64,000 nucleotides of DNA, taken from Owenia fusiformis (taxonomy: Eukaryota > Annelida > Polychaeta > Sabellida > Oweniidae). Below, one piece after another: positions 36,648 through 48,440 of the stretch; the first letter of the stretch is position 1; each line of letters opens with the position of its first letter. The notes under the pieces are model-generated. The model was not told the DNA's origin and did no database searches. It worked only from the letters and a program-made list of their open reading frames with translations. The translations under genes and the position numbers were made by a program. The stretch lies in assembly GCA_903813345.2 (NCBI GenBank), contig CAIIXF020000011.1:18087754-18151753 (forward strand), given 5' to 3'.

Positions 36648-36869
36648 GTACTATTGTTGTATTGTTGTGTTCTTGTCATGCCATTCTTTGTCATATAATT
36701 CTCAAATAGTCCTTGTTATGTCACGTAATGAATGTCACTCCTTGTTATGTTCTTGTCATATTAGTCCCTGTCATGTGTTTTTGAGCCATTGAATTTTCTG
36801 TCATTGTCTGTCATATTATACAATATCAATCCTTCACATATCATTCCTTCACATACCATTCTATTCTAG

Positions 36870-38523
36870 TATTCCAAATATGTCTCAGTTGTCAAATTCT
36901 ATGTTTTTTCTTGTTAGATCTAATTTTCTTGCTAGGGAAATGACAAGTGGGCGCCAAGATGAATCTGATTCCCAAACTACAAAACACTTAGGCCAATTAT
37001 ATCTCATATTTTCTCTAAAGTTGTAACTTAAGATAACAGGTAACTAACAAGACGTTAGAACAATCCATATGACTTAATGCACAATATGCCCACACATTCA
37101 AGAATATTAAGAGAATCTCCAACTTCATCCCCTGATGGCTTATAGAAACTGTACATCAGTAGTTATAACATGTACAAACTGTGATGGCTTCACACATTTG
37201 TTCATCAACTGAATTAAAGGTCGACAAAATTGTGTTGAACACAATGGCAAATATATAGAACACCTAAAATGAACATCTGAGAAAATAGTGATATGCAAGA
37301 ATGCATTGAATGTAACAAAATATGGTGGTATTCGCAAAACCATTAATCAGAAAGAAAATATAACAATATTTTTTTTCTTTTTCGACTGCTCCGGATACCC
37401 TCAACATGGGTTGATATGGTTACCAAAGAATTCAGAATTTCAAATGTATCATCTTGAAATTTATTTTGTGTATGTGTAATTATTAGATCAGCATTCTTTG
37501 AGAAAATGAGCCATATTCATTGATGTTTACAATATTAGTACTTTTGATTTTACTTCATGATTACCCTGTATTTCCAAAAATCAATTTGCTCCAGTTCTGA
37601 ACCACTGAATCTTTTACAAGCTTATCAGTGAATTAAGCAAAATATCTTGCTAGAATATCATCATAAGATCGGATAAGAATAAAGTAATTAAGATACTTTT
37701 TGGTTCCTATGGCAACTATTCTTAGAGGATGATTACTTTCAGAATATTTTTCTTTTTGGAAACCAAGAAAACACTGAATTGGTGGCAGCGGAAAAGGATA
37801 ATATTCCACTAGATATTTTGCTTAAATTAATAAAAACAATATGCTTATAATACACTTAGGGGTATCTTAATACTTTGATACATCTAATGCAAAGTAAAAA
37901 CATTACTTAATTTTTCTACCTAATATTCAGTCATTTCCCCTTTCTCATCTGGGAAGACTTTATGACACCCCCCCCCTCTCCTTCCATCCCATCTATACCT
38001 CAAACAGAGGAATATGCCTAAAGCAACAGCAACTAAGTTTCCCTTAATACATGTAGTCAGGTCGCATTATCAGAAATCTAATAAATGGAAAATGAAATTA
38101 TTAGAAAATTGTATTAATCGAAAAAAGAACATGAGACTTATGTCTCCGAGGTTCAGAAATGTGTAATTGAACTTTTCAAGATTCCTTTGCAAATTTTTTG
38201 AGATGAGATTTAGCAGTTCTATATAAAACTAAAGTCTGAAGACTATGCATGGATACGCAGACAGATAGACAGACAGACAGACCAATGAGTGGGTGATTCC
38301 ATTTTCTGGTATTTTAATATAAACTTGAATGTTTATCTACATGTTCTTTTACTTTATTTCTTGCCTATTTCACTATTTTCTACTGTATTTTACATTATTA
38401 AGCAACTGCCTCTTAGATTTTCTCTTAGATACCTCATCAGATTCTAATTAGCATCTAATCACAGTTCAATCAAGGATAAAATATTTATCTTGGCAGGGGA
38501 TAAATTATAAAGTTAATATCTAC
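36870..38523. other. Gene-free stretch
   Basis: AT-rich; a short GACA repeat at 38262-38282. Short frames only. Confidence 0.4.
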
Positions 38524-38621
38524 CTGATCTGTTTGCTACGACGTACACTCTGGTAACTGGCAAGAGTTGACATGTTCTTCGTCCCTATGGACAGCCCCTG
38601 AACTAAGCTACGCGCCAACAT
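38524..38621 (-). CDS. Candidate first coding exon, minus strand (partial)
   Basis: Minus-strand ATG at 38621 begins MLARSLVQGLSIGTKNMSTL and stays open to AG followed by GTAGAT (phase 2, 32 codons). A TGA lies five codons upstream in frame. The peptide has no acidic residue and several Arg/Lys and Ser/Thr, as in mitochondrial presequences, but that is inference. No downstream exon was assigned. GC-richer than its surroundings. Confidence 0.35.
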
Positions 38622-38867
38622 TTTCACAAATATTCAGCTCAGATTGGCTTCTTCACTCTACAATTATAATACAGTATATCAGTTGACATAACTGTGTAAA
38701 GATATAATATCATACATGAGAATGTGAATGTGAATGCTTTTTTCAATAATGGCACCAAATCTCTTCATTTTTAAATAATACCGTTCTAGAGAACTATTTG
38801 ACAAATATATCTGTTTGAAATGCGACCAATGACTCATTTGTCTGGCATGACAACTAGAAGAACCTAC

Positions 38868-38897
38868 CTTGACGGACTTATTTCTAGAGCAAGCCAT
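38868..38897 (-). CDS. Candidate short exon, minus strand
   Basis: CCATGG start, ten codons (MACSRNKSVK), then consensus donor AAG followed by GTAGGT. It could be a start exon of the same gene as 38524-38621, but phases differ (0 against 2) and joining it to that exon would meet a stop. Very short, so chance is likely. Confidence 0.2.
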
Positions 38898-38997
38898 GGA
38901 ATAAATTCAAAATTTCTAAATCATGAGTAAAATTACAACATGCTCATCTCCCAGCTGAACCCATTTCGAAAGTTTCTGCACATGATACATAGTACTA

Positions 38998-39208
38998 CAG
39001 TAATCTCCACAGGATTTTTCTCAAGAGGGTGCAAAATTCTCATTTTCATAATTCAGACCAAAATTGGTCAAAATATGCCTATTTTTCATGATTTTTCTCA
39101 TTTTCAAGTGGGTGCAAATGAAATCTCAGGTGGGTGAAAGCTTAGTACTACTTTCAAAATCTCAGGTGGGTGCTGTGCCCACTTGCTTTAATGCTGGGGA
39201 GATCACTG
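38998..39208 (-). mobile_element. TIR-B MITE, copy 1
   Basis: Inverted ends CAGTAATCTCCACAGG and GGGGAGATCACTG. The core reads AATTGGTCAAAATATGCC in reverse orientation to the copies at 43593 and 56222. Flanks TACTA and TACTAG suggest a short target duplication. A ~40-base segment (AAATCTCAGGTGGGTG) is present twice. Confidence 0.8.
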
Positions 39209-39281
39209 TACTAGGTACAGTTAAACTGGAACTAAGTGTTAACCTGTCTTTGGAAAATTAAAAAAAACAGAACTGAAAAAG

Positions 39282-39992
39282 AGTTCATATTTTGAGGTGT
39301 TCAGATTAGAGAGATGATCTGATATACAAGTTTTAATTAATTAATATTGTGAATTGATAAATGATCTGTCTTCAGAATGTCTCGTATGTAACAGACAGAT
39401 TATTTAAGTAAGCTATTCATAAGAGACATTTATTGACAATCTCAGGTCTACAATCAACTGAAATCTCAGACACATTCGAAGAGAACAGGATATGTCTGAC
39501 AAAAAAAGAAAACATACGCGTACAGTACAGTATTGGTTTAAAATTGGTTTAATTACCAAGATATGATGTAATAGAAATTTTCAGACAGTACACAAAACAC
39601 TAATTGTAGATTCACATGGAATTTATATCAGTAGACAACTTTTATGAATGATGGCGCAATTAAATATATATAAATATAATCATTTAAAACCTCAAAATGG
39701 TTCAATAACAATGTACATGTAATAGTTTCATTCCTTTGGTACCTCTAAAAAGTGTTCCACATGAGAGGTATTCCACATACAGAGTCTTCATTTAGCATCA
39801 ATTCAGTTAATCTTGGGACTCTGAAGTGTTCAACTAATAGTGGTGTTCCACTTATAGAGGTGTTCCACTTTACAGGTTTCACCACATTCTACTTATAAAT
39901 GTTCATTGAACATTGAATTAAGTCGATTGGTCTTGGGACTCTAAAAAGTGTTCCACTTATAGAGGTGTTCTACTTTACAGGTTCCACTGTGA
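39282..39992 (-). repeat. Pogo-like MITE fragments (three)
   Basis: Fragments at 39282-39345, 39731-39885 and 39920-39992 carry AAGTGTTCCACTTATAGAGG and TTTACAGGTTTCAC ends. Two of them share TTGGGACTCT, so the region holds at least two partial copies in the same orientation. Confidence 0.65.
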
Positions 39993-40470
39993 TTGGGAAA
40001 GATATTTTAACATTACATCACTGTACACCTTTAATACATTGAGTCTTATGGTAAAGGTGTTAATAATATTTATGAATGTTGTTCAATGTCTCAATGCACT
40101 TGAGAAACCAAAAATTTAACCTGACATTGTGACCTGAGTTATAAAATACTTGCAATAGATAGGAGTTTAACATGTAAAACATGACTGAAAGTTTGTAGAT
40201 TATCGTAAAGCACTTGTAGACATGTACTTGGGCCTTAGGTTCATTTGTCTACTATACTATACTTAAATTCACCATATGGTAAAGGCAAACATTTTCTTAA
40301 GACATTTTATAATCTGTTTTGTTATAATTTTCATTGCATTTGAAGAACATTTTTGAACAATTATGTTGATATAAGATTACTTGCTTATCAGGGGGTGTAT
40401 AAATGTCACATTCTTAACGATGAACATTTATAAAAAATATATAGAGAAATATAGAGGAAAATAGAATCAT
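39993..40470. other. Gene-free stretch
   Basis: Nothing recognised. Confidence 0.4.
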
Positions 40471-40670
40471 GTCCATCTCAAACAGTAGCATGCAACTGTA
40501 CATCGCTGTTTTCTAAAACAGTGCTGTAAAACAGTACTGTACTGTTCAAAGCAGGTGATGTTAGAATAGCACTGTACATTGCTGAACAGCGCAGTGCTCA
40601 AAATGCCCTGTTCAGTACTGTTTATAGTGCTGTTCAGCGCTGAAAGATGATGTTGCGGATTGGGGGTGAA
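40471..40670. repeat. CAGTACTGT-rich repeat R, copy 1
   Basis: Crowded with CAGTACTGT, CAGTGCTG and GCTGTTCAGCGCTG palindromes. Contains GGTGATGTTAGAATAGCAC, whose complement is at 42735-42760, and ends GATGATGTTGCGGATTGGGG, whose complement opens copy 2. Confidence 0.75.
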
Positions 40671-41804
40671 AAATAGAATTACATATTCATATTGCAACAC
40701 AATTGCAACACAGACTAATTGATAAAATGACACTGAAGACTATAAATTGACTTATTTTTACATTTTACATAAAAATATTGTTTTATTTCTGTGTCAGCAA
40801 ACAATTCCATCTTAAAAAAAGTTGTATAAATATTTACAAGTCTAAGGCTTTGTAAATATTCCTTAACTTCAGCAGCCCATTTATCTTTCGTAGAACTTCT
40901 TGAAAACAAATGCTATCAATGATAATTCAACTTGCTTCATTCATTGGTGTTAAAATTTTAAATCTAAGTTATACAAAATCAAGTTATCTTTTGAAATGCA
41001 ATTAAACAGTGAGATCGGACAGTTAAGACTTATAATGATGAATGATTATTGTGATACATATTGACTAAACAATGTGAAATTTGAAAATAGCATTTTGTTG
41101 GGAATTCTTGGGCACCTTTAAGTATGAGATGACAACAGTTATATAAGGTCAGATCTAGATATTTAGATATAGGTTTTTCCTTATATAAACATGTACGTGT
41201 TCATTGGATGTTGGATTATGCAGCCTGATATAATCCAATATACAGGTAGTAGGTACATGTACATCATTTAGATAGGTCCATCGTTAACGATGACATCTAT
41301 ACTTATAGCATAAATTAAATATTGCATTGATGGTGTTGCCATAGTTATGATGATGTTATGGTTTATACATCTGAATCAAAACAACAAGAAAAGATGGCAG
41401 GGTAGAATATGAATTCCCATATGGAAATCTTGTATAAATTAGTCTTGCTAAAGCCCTTGTGACCCCCCCCCCCTTCCCTCTACTACATACCTCCCCACAA
41501 GTGATGAAGAAGATAAGGAGGGGGTCCAAGATTATTCTTCGATTGATGTCAAGCATTTTGATTCCGCTGAGTTATCACATATTCTAGTGATTTTGTATTG
41601 AAATTATTGTAATATGTTCAAGAACAATGTAAGCTCAAAATAAACAATCAATGCTTTATGAACAAATAACTTTATCTAAATATAACTTAAATATAACTAT
41701 TAAAAGCTCGGATTAGCCTCATAGCTCTCTATGAAGTCCATGAACAGAAAATTACATTTAGGAAAAAAGATTTCACAAAGTTATACATTTAAAGGAAAAC
41801 TTAC
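40671..41804. other. Gene-free stretch
   Basis: AT-rich, C run at 41462-41473, no gene supported. Confidence 0.4.
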
Positions 41805-41869
41805 CTAGAGAACTTGAAGATTCTTTGACTCTCTTAGATGAGACTGTGCCTCGGTATGTCAGCAAAAAA
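41805..41869 (-). CDS. Candidate internal exon, minus strand (65 bp)
   Basis: On the minus strand a textbook acceptor (CTTTTATTTTCAG) and donor (CTAG followed by GTAAGT) bracket 65 bases. Only one frame is open: it reads FLLTYRGTVSSKRVKESSSS and leaves one base at the end. The product is not recognised. If real, this gene is transcribed away from tomosyn. Splice-site pairs this good do occur by chance in AT-rich DNA. Confidence 0.35.
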
Positions 41870-42366
41870 CTGAAAATAAAAGCAGAATATTGTAATACCA
41901 GATAACAGATGAGCTAAGAGAGTAAAAATGAAATAAAAAAAATGAGATATAGCAATCATATGTTTAAAACTGCAGTCCCTTGGCATTACATTACACCTTT
42001 TAGACTCATCAATTAAGTATTTCAACATTATAAACCTAGAATTAGCATCAAAGACAAAACTAATACAGTAGCAAATATTCAACCAAGAAAGCATTAACAT
42101 CTTAGACCTACCTATAATGTTACCACAATGTTGAATGAATAAATGAAATGAATAGGTATTGTAAAAGTAATAGTGTAAAAAGTCATGTACGCAAAATGTA
42201 GAAATGATACTTTGGAATGACATGAATATAAGGACAAATAGCGCATGAGCTACTTATTAATAAACTGAGGGAAAGACCTTGATACCCATTAACCTGTTTA
42301 TAAAACTTCTCTTATAAAATTACTCGTACAAAGCTACACCAGACAGTCAATTGTACTCCCTATATA

Positions 42367-42470
42367 CAGTGAAACTTGTTAGTTGGAACCAGGAAAATGT
42401 AACCCTGATACCAAATAAAGCTCTCTTAGAGAGATACATTTGGTCAAACTAAGAGGTGTTCACATACATC
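42367..42470 (+). repeat. Pogo-like MITE fragment
   Basis: ACAGTGAAACTTGTTAGTTGG start with internal CTAAGAGGTGTTCACATAC; abuts repeat R copy 2. Confidence 0.55.
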
Positions 42471-42880
42471 CCTAATCCGCAACATCATCTTGTGAACAGT
42501 ACTGTACAGTGCAGTTCGAGTACTGCGCTGTAAAGCTATTTATCGTATGATCTGTAAAATGAAGCCCTCTGATTGGTCAGTTTTTGTGCTGTACCAACCT
42601 GTATTGCTACTGAGTTTAACTTGATCATGTCTCGATATTCTGTATTGGCACTCGACTTCGTCTCGTTCCAATACGGAATTCTCGAGCAGAATATATCCTG
42701 TATTGCACTTCAAATCATTCAATAACTTATAGTACAGTGCTATTCTAGCATCACCTGTTTTGAACAGTTAATACAGTACTGTTTTAACAGCACTGTTTTT
42801 GAAAACAGTGATGTACAGTATTGTTTTTACAGAGCTGTACAATACTTTTTTGTAAACAGCGCTGTTTGATGCAGTTTGAG
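42471..42880. repeat. CAGTACTGT-rich repeat R, copy 2 (inverted, interrupted)
   Basis: Opens AATCCGCAACATCATCTTGT and ends ATGCAGTTTGAGATTGGCAG, both complements of the ends of copy 1. A segment from about 42540 to 42722 is extra and includes a separate hairpin. Confidence 0.75.
42629..42687. repeat. Hairpin TCTCGATATTCTGTATTGG
   Basis: Imperfect inverted repeat with CCAATACGGAATTCTCGAG across an 18-base CACTCGACTTCGTCTCGTT loop. It lies in the extra segment of repeat R copy 2 and is probably a small foldback insertion. Confidence 0.65.
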
Positions 42881-43006
42881 ATTGGCAGTGTACAAAGGTT
42901 TTATTGTACTTGTTTTGTTTACTTGTCTATACAGGTACAGGTTCACTTTATCTACACTATTAATTAAATTAGAAATAACCAGCTACATGTATTTTTCTAT
43001 TAATAC

Positions 43007-43139
43007 CAGTGTTCTCCACAGGATTCTTTTTCAAGTGAGTGCAAAATTCTCATTTCGTTTCTCATTCTCGGTGCAAGCCTGTTCTTAAAATCTCAGTTGA
43101 GTGCTACACCCACTTGTTTAAATGTATGGGAGATCACTG
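43007..43139 (-). mobile_element. TIR-B MITE, copy 2 (internally deleted)
   Basis: CAGTGTTCTCCACAGGATTC and GGGAGATCACTG ends with AAGTGAGTGCAAAATTCTCA next to the left one. The central AATTGGTCAAAATATG part is missing. Confidence 0.8.
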
Positions 43140-43592
43140 TGATACTTAGCTAACATTTATTTCACATTCAAACTCCCACACAAAAGTATTTGAGATTATT
43201 AAGATTGCCAAAATTTTCAACAAGAGTTTTTCAATAATTAAAGAATGCAAACAGCCGCAAAAGTACAGATATTTAATCACATAAAAGCATTAGTTATGAT
43301 TAAACAAGTTACTAAGTAAATAGTTATTAATTCATATTTGTAGCTGAGCAAACATATTATTGCTTTACTGCATTATTATATATCAGACATGTTTGATGGG
43401 TGCATTTATAAATATCTAGCCAAATATAGATGGCAGTTAAACAGATAAAAATCAGAATGTTTATAGGTTAAGGTTGTTCTGCACTTTCACAAAAAATGAA
43501 AACAAAATATTGAAAAAATGTATGAATTAATTAAATGAATACATGCAAGGAGCTCAGGAGTCTCGACCTCATGGTTATGGCGACAGTCCCTA

Positions 43593-43746
43593 CAGTGATC
43601 TCCCCAGCATTAAAGCAAGTGGGCGTAGCACCCACTTGAAAATGAGAAAAATAATGAAAAATTGGCATATTTTGACCAATTTCGGACTCATTTGAGAAAA
43701 TTAGAATTTTCCACCCACTTGAGAAAAAATCCTGGGGAGAACACTG
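43593..43746 (+). mobile_element. TIR-B MITE, copy 3
   Basis: CAGTGATCTCCCCAGCATTA start and CCTGGGGAGAACACTG end, the reference orientation. Core ATTGGCATATTTTGACCAAT. Confidence 0.85.
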
Positions 43747-45935
43747 GTCTAGCTTAGCGTGTTCTGTGCTTTGGCTGCTTGGTTAACTCAAAAACCCTCA
43801 AAAAGGTTGCTTCATCAGCCAATCTGATGAGAAGGAACAGCCAGAACATAAAAGAGGTAACATCACACACACAATGAGGTCAACTGTCCCCGAGAACTGC
43901 CCTTAAGATAAAATACTTTGATTTTAACAATGTATTATATCATATTCTACCACGATAAAATGTGACATCAATTATTGGTAATTTTGATCATGAAAATTAT
44001 ATAAGAATTCTCATCATGATGAAATACTGTCTATGTGAGTGTCATCTTGGCTTTATACATTTGAACTTATTATGACTAGCCTCAATTGAGGTACACGTTC
44101 TGCCCAAGGCCAGGTCTACTTGAAAAACCAAGTTAAGTAGTAATTTATAAGAAAAAATGAAGCACCCAAACAAACAATTAATCCATGTGTTGAATGTCAT
44201 GTACATACACACACAAGTTTATTGTACTTTAAGATTAAGGTTGTTCACATGTGATTTTATATTCCAAATATAAATGCTACGACTGAAGAGAGCCAAGAGA
44301 GAGAATAAAACTTCATATCATCACCATGACTTTATATTTCACCATGACTATGCAATATTTTATATTCAGCATTCACATTTGTAAAGTGCCCCATGTGTCA
44401 GTGAGACAGACATGATTGTGAGTCAATAAAAGAGATATAAAACCACAACTCAGCCGATCCTATAGCACCTCATATTGCAATCAAGTACATTTATAAATGT
44501 AAATGATAGGCCTGTCTCTGTACAAAATGTCTCTACAGTATTTGTAAAAGTATTTGTAATAGTACCATGTGACTGTGTCACATATCTGATACACAAAATA
44601 CAGTTTCTGATTACATCTAGATCTCAATGGCACCTTCAGAGTTATAATGAAAACATATGTAAATATTATCAGTTCACTATACATAGCGTGTCATAAATTT
44701 TTTTTAAAAATAGTGCCTTTTAGAGTCTGATAGTCTGGTGCCATTGTCAATAGCTTTTACTCCTCGCATTATTGTACTACTTAAAACAGAAATGAAGGTT
44801 ACCCGCAAATGATAAAGCCATTGCATGGAGAAGGTAATTTTCATTGGTATAATGAATATGAGTTCAAAAAATAACTTGTGAAGATTTCTTAGTGTTTTTA
44901 TGAAAAATAGCATGCTCCCTATGCCAGGCAAATCTTTTGATTAAGAGAATGTCTGAATGTAAGTAATAATCAATTTGCGATTTAACCAATAAATCATGAT
45001 GGGAATTAATTAAAACATAAAAATGAGATTCCCTGTCTCTTGAAAAAGTTGGGGTCGGATTAGATAGAAAAACACAAAGATGACCTCAACTTAATGGGAA
45101 TTTATATAGAGACGACCCCAATCATCGATTGATCAAATGACATAGTGGCTAACAAAAAAAATAGCGATTCAGAATTTGTACAAATGCATTAATTAATATA
45201 ATTTTAATTTCTGGTTCATTTATCAATATAATAGCTTATTATTTAACTATCAACATAAAGAAGGATGTAAGGGAGGAATTTGTTTTATCAAAAAACATCG
45301 CATCGTCATTCGATATTCAGAAACTACATATATATAGGGAGTAAGCAAACACCCCGTCCCCGTGCCTAAATGGTGGAAATTCACCAAGGTGGTAAGCAAG
45401 AGAGGCAATTATGATGTCATCTCTAAGCTCTGGGCTTTCCCTCCTTTCGGGTCACATATTCTCTCCATGGCTGCTCTAAGTTTAAATGAGCCAAAAAAGA
45501 AAGTGGGTCTGGTACCACAGTGAACAGAATTTCCTTCATGTTATTATTTAAAACTACAAGTGTGGAATCTTATTCATCAAAAATATTGATGTTTTTTAAA
45601 TGGATAATACCATGGGCATTCAACACATCTTTATCATGATCTTTGAGATTTGGCAGTCACACAGGCCCGAGATAACACCCTAAAGGATCTAGAAAAAAAC
45701 ATATTTCATACCGCAATATTGCTACATGTATTGTGGCAAGATAATACTGCAAATGTAAGCACTGCAAAATTCGTAAAATTCATAAAATTGATTCACGCTC
45801 CACCATCTGACCAATCACATTGCGGGATGCATGCACAGTATGCATGTAGAAATTAAATTCTACCTGGACCTTTCCTAACCAGATCCATGCTTATTGTATT
45901 GAACTTCCAACTACCGCGTCTGGTACATACATGTA
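43747..45935. other. Gene-free stretch upstream of tomosyn
   Basis: No exon supported. A small ATG-to-GTAAGC segment near 45370-45390 is too short to call. Confidence 0.4.
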
Positions 45936-46172
45936 CAGTTGGGGACAAAAATATATGACAGGTCGATTTTCGATCACCATTTCCTAATTATGGTGGTCTG
46001 AAAGCCCATAATTTCCAATATTGTCTAGATACATATCCCTTAAAATTTGTATATTTTACATTTTGTATAATCTCATCCACTGATTTATGGCCTCTTGTAA
46101 ATTCTCTTATTTTTAACATGGGAAATCCTCACTTCAGCAAATCCACCTGTCATTTATTTATGTCCCCAACTG
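45936..46172. mobile_element. Tc1-like MITE
   Basis: TIRs CAGTTGGGGACAAAAATATA and ATAAATGACAGGTGG (complement at right) with TA on both sides (45934, 46173). Inverted similarity continues about 30 bases: TGACAGGTCGAT at left against CCACCTGTCA at right. No transposase. Its right end is about 590 bases before the tomosyn start codon. Confidence 0.82.
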
Positions 46173-46379
46173 TATTCAGTCAGCAAACCAAAATATGAGC
46201 ATCATTCAATCATTGAATAGACCTAATGTGGTTGTCATTTCACCTCAATCAAATTTAATTTGACCAATCACAATTCGGTAATCTCCAGAAATTGAATTGA
46301 CGAGAAGTGACCTCATTTGACCACTCAAATCCATGTTCCGATCAACAAGTGTTTGTTTTGAAAAACCCGGAAGTCAGTT

Positions 46380-46765
46380 CGATGTTGAAAGATGATAAAA
46401 TGGAGAGCTTATGTCTAATTGTAGCTCTGACAGCGAGTAACCTCGCATAAAAATGATTGAAAATGTAAAGAATATCCATTTAAGAAACATTTAAAAGCAT
46501 TACCTACAATGTCAGTGTCGTACTTCTTCAGATATCGATAAAAATATGCAGAATCTCAAACTTGATCAAGATTTAAAGGGCGCTGACATCTTGGATTTTT
46601 GATGCATTGTGGGATTGATTATCCGGGCACCTGCTATATTTTCCCAGCACACTTTGCGAATATTATTATTTTTCTGTGCAGAAATGGGAAATGATCTGCA
46701 AGATAGAGAGAAAATATGGATAAATGCCTTGATTTAGAAACATGGAACCACATAAATTTTCCACC
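46380..46765 (+). promoter_or_regulatory. Presumed tomosyn promoter and 5' untranslated region
   Basis: Immediately upstream of the start codon. It contains GCGCTGACATCTTGG, whose complement resembles a YY1-type CCAAGATG site, followed by GATGCATTGTGGGATTG, resembling the CCCACAATGCA motif of many housekeeping-type promoters. A TGA at 46730-46732 in frame with the more upstream ATG at 46742 closes the leader. No convincing TATA box. The transcription start is not determined. Confidence 0.35.
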
Positions 46766-46894
46766 ATGATGAATGTTAAGAAGAAGTTCGTGTCCAAGGT
46801 GTTGGACGGGCTCAGATATTCCGTTAGCTCCACGCCTAAAAGTGAGACAGAAATTGAGGAATCTTTGAGAGATGAGAATTTCCAAGTTGCAAAG
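46766..46894 (+). CDS. STXBP5 (tomosyn-like): Tomosyn-like protein, coding exon 1
   Basis: Tomosyns are large cytosolic proteins with two WD40 beta-propellers and a C-terminal R-SNARE-like motif that bind syntaxin and SNAP-25 and restrain vesicle priming and exocytosis. This exon encodes MMNVKKKFVSKVLDGLRYSV and ends RDENFQVAK. It matches the family N-terminus, a short basic start, then K-VLDGL, a variable linker, then E-IEESL...FQ. The 46766 start has CCACCATGATG, the best context; ATG 46742 is in the same frame and would add eight residues. The exon ends AAG at a GTATTC donor, phase 0. Vertebrate homologues have a longer linker at this place. The C-terminal domains lie outside the window. 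Confidence 0.88.
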
Positions 46895-47010
46895 GTATTC
46901 TATTCAGCTGTCATATTGAAACATTTCATTCATAAATATTTATGAATGTTTGCATTGGAACACCATGAATATTATGCATTTTGTTTATCGTACTGTGTTT
47001 TTCATTACAG
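46895..47010 (+). other. Tomosyn intron 1 (116 bp)
   Basis: GT donor at 46895, pyrimidine-rich TGTGTTTTTCATTACAG acceptor at 47010. Removing it joins K to TVRHGFPY in frame, as the family requires. Confidence 0.85.
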
Positions 47011-47108
47011 ACCGTGCGACATGGATTTCCATACAACCCCACTTGCATGGCGTACGATCCTGTACAACACATCTTCGCAGTGGGAACGAAGAGTGGATCA
47101 GTCAGAAT
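47011..47108 (+). CDS. STXBP5 (tomosyn-like): Tomosyn-like protein, coding exon 2 (start of first WD40 propeller)
   Basis: Encodes TVRHGFPYNPTCMAYDPVQH and IFAVGTKSGSVR. The TVRHGFPY, YDPVQ and VGTKSGS elements are the most conserved N-terminal stretch of tomosyn and lethal(2)giant larvae-type proteins and form the first blade of the first propeller. The exon is 98 bases and ends after the AT of a split codon at donor GTATCC (phase 2). The next exon would be expected to begin with the family's FGRPG-like segment. I found no such segment before 64000, so the gene is incomplete here. Confidence 0.9.
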
Positions 47109-48044
47109 GTATCCTTTTCAACATGACAAATATGTAAAATTTTAGGTCTTGTCAGCTACATCGTGCACATATTGAACCCAAGGTAAGCAATTTTAATGGA
47201 GTATGCATCTCTAATTAGTGTCAACAATGTAATATTTTTTATAAAAAAAAACAAATAGAGTGTACATATGCTATGACACACAACAAACTATGCTCACACT
47301 AGTCTCTGTTTCTACACACAGAAGTTACATGTAATGATCATGTAAGACTGTTTACACAAGGTCATGAGATATACTGTAGTCCAACCTAGTATTGACATAT
47401 GTATTGTATTCTGTGCTTGTGCACTGCATATATTATCTAATGAAATGTAGACCAATCAATGTATTGATTCAGCTTGCGGTTTATACATGTATGCTTTTGC
47501 AATTACTGCAAATTATGGTAAACACATTGTTGAAATTGCTAGTGATGGTTCTGGATTAGATGCTAGAGCCAAACAAACATTGACCTCAAACTTGGAAGCT
47601 TGAAATTGTATCTGAGCTAGAGCAAATGTCAATGTGTGTTTTAACAGACATTGCAATTTATCATACTATTTTGTTCCTACAATTACAGTGTTGAGAATTA
47701 ACAAGTGTATATTGGGTCATTTCAGATGAAGATATTTTGGGCAATTTACAATTTCCTTTTGTGGTTATCTTGATCAAAATAGACTTATGACTGGAAGTTA
47801 TTTTTCTAGTAAACCAACATGTAGGTGGTTACAAAGTCCATCTATTTGTGTCAGCTTACAAGTTCGAGCTGATTCCCATAGTTCTTGTGAGATAACTCTC
47901 ACAGATGATGTTGTTTTTCCAGATCTTATAAAAAGATACTGATTTTAAATTAGGTAAACTAATGACTTAGTTCTAAATTGAGTATTGACAATGATGTGCT
48001 CTATGATGAAGTTGTATACATTCTTGTAATCATTTCTGCATATG

Positions 48045-48440
48045 TTATACAGTCCTTCTAATTATTTATCTGTAAGTCGTACAGTTCTTGGAATCATTTA
48101 CTTGTAAGTTATACAGTTCTTGGAATCATTGTAAGTTATGCAGTTCTTGTGATCATTTGCTTGTAAGTTTCACAGTTGTTGGAACCATTTACTTGTAAGT
48201 TAAAGTTCTTAGAATCATTTACTTTTAAGTTACAGTTCTTGGACTCATTTACTTGTAAGTTATACAGTTCTTGGAAGCATTTACTTGTAAGTTATACAGT
48301 TCTTGCAAGCATTTACTTGTAAGTTAAAGTTTTTGGAATCATTTACTTGTAAGTTATACAGTTCTTGGAATCATTTACTTGTAAGTTATATAGTCCAGGG
48401 AATCACATGTAAGTTGTATAGTTCAGGGAATTATTAGAAA
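48045..48440. repeat. ~31-33-bp tandem array in the intron
   Basis: About twelve diverged copies of CTTGTAAGTTATACAGTTCT TGGAATCATTTA, with several units lacking the TATACAG part. Confidence 0.88.

Larger units (their letters stand above)
36095..36860. repeat. TTGTCATGTCATTCC array split by an insertion
   Basis: Diverged copies of CATGTCATTCCTTGT on both sides of 36334-36647. The two halves were presumably one array before the insertion. Confidence 0.65.

Noticed and set aside
47144-47179. Possible 36-bp mini-exon after tomosyn exon 2 (between an AG and an AAG followed by GTAAGC)
   Set aside because: It would keep frame, but needs a 35-bp intron, which is too short, and does not resemble the expected FGRPG segment.
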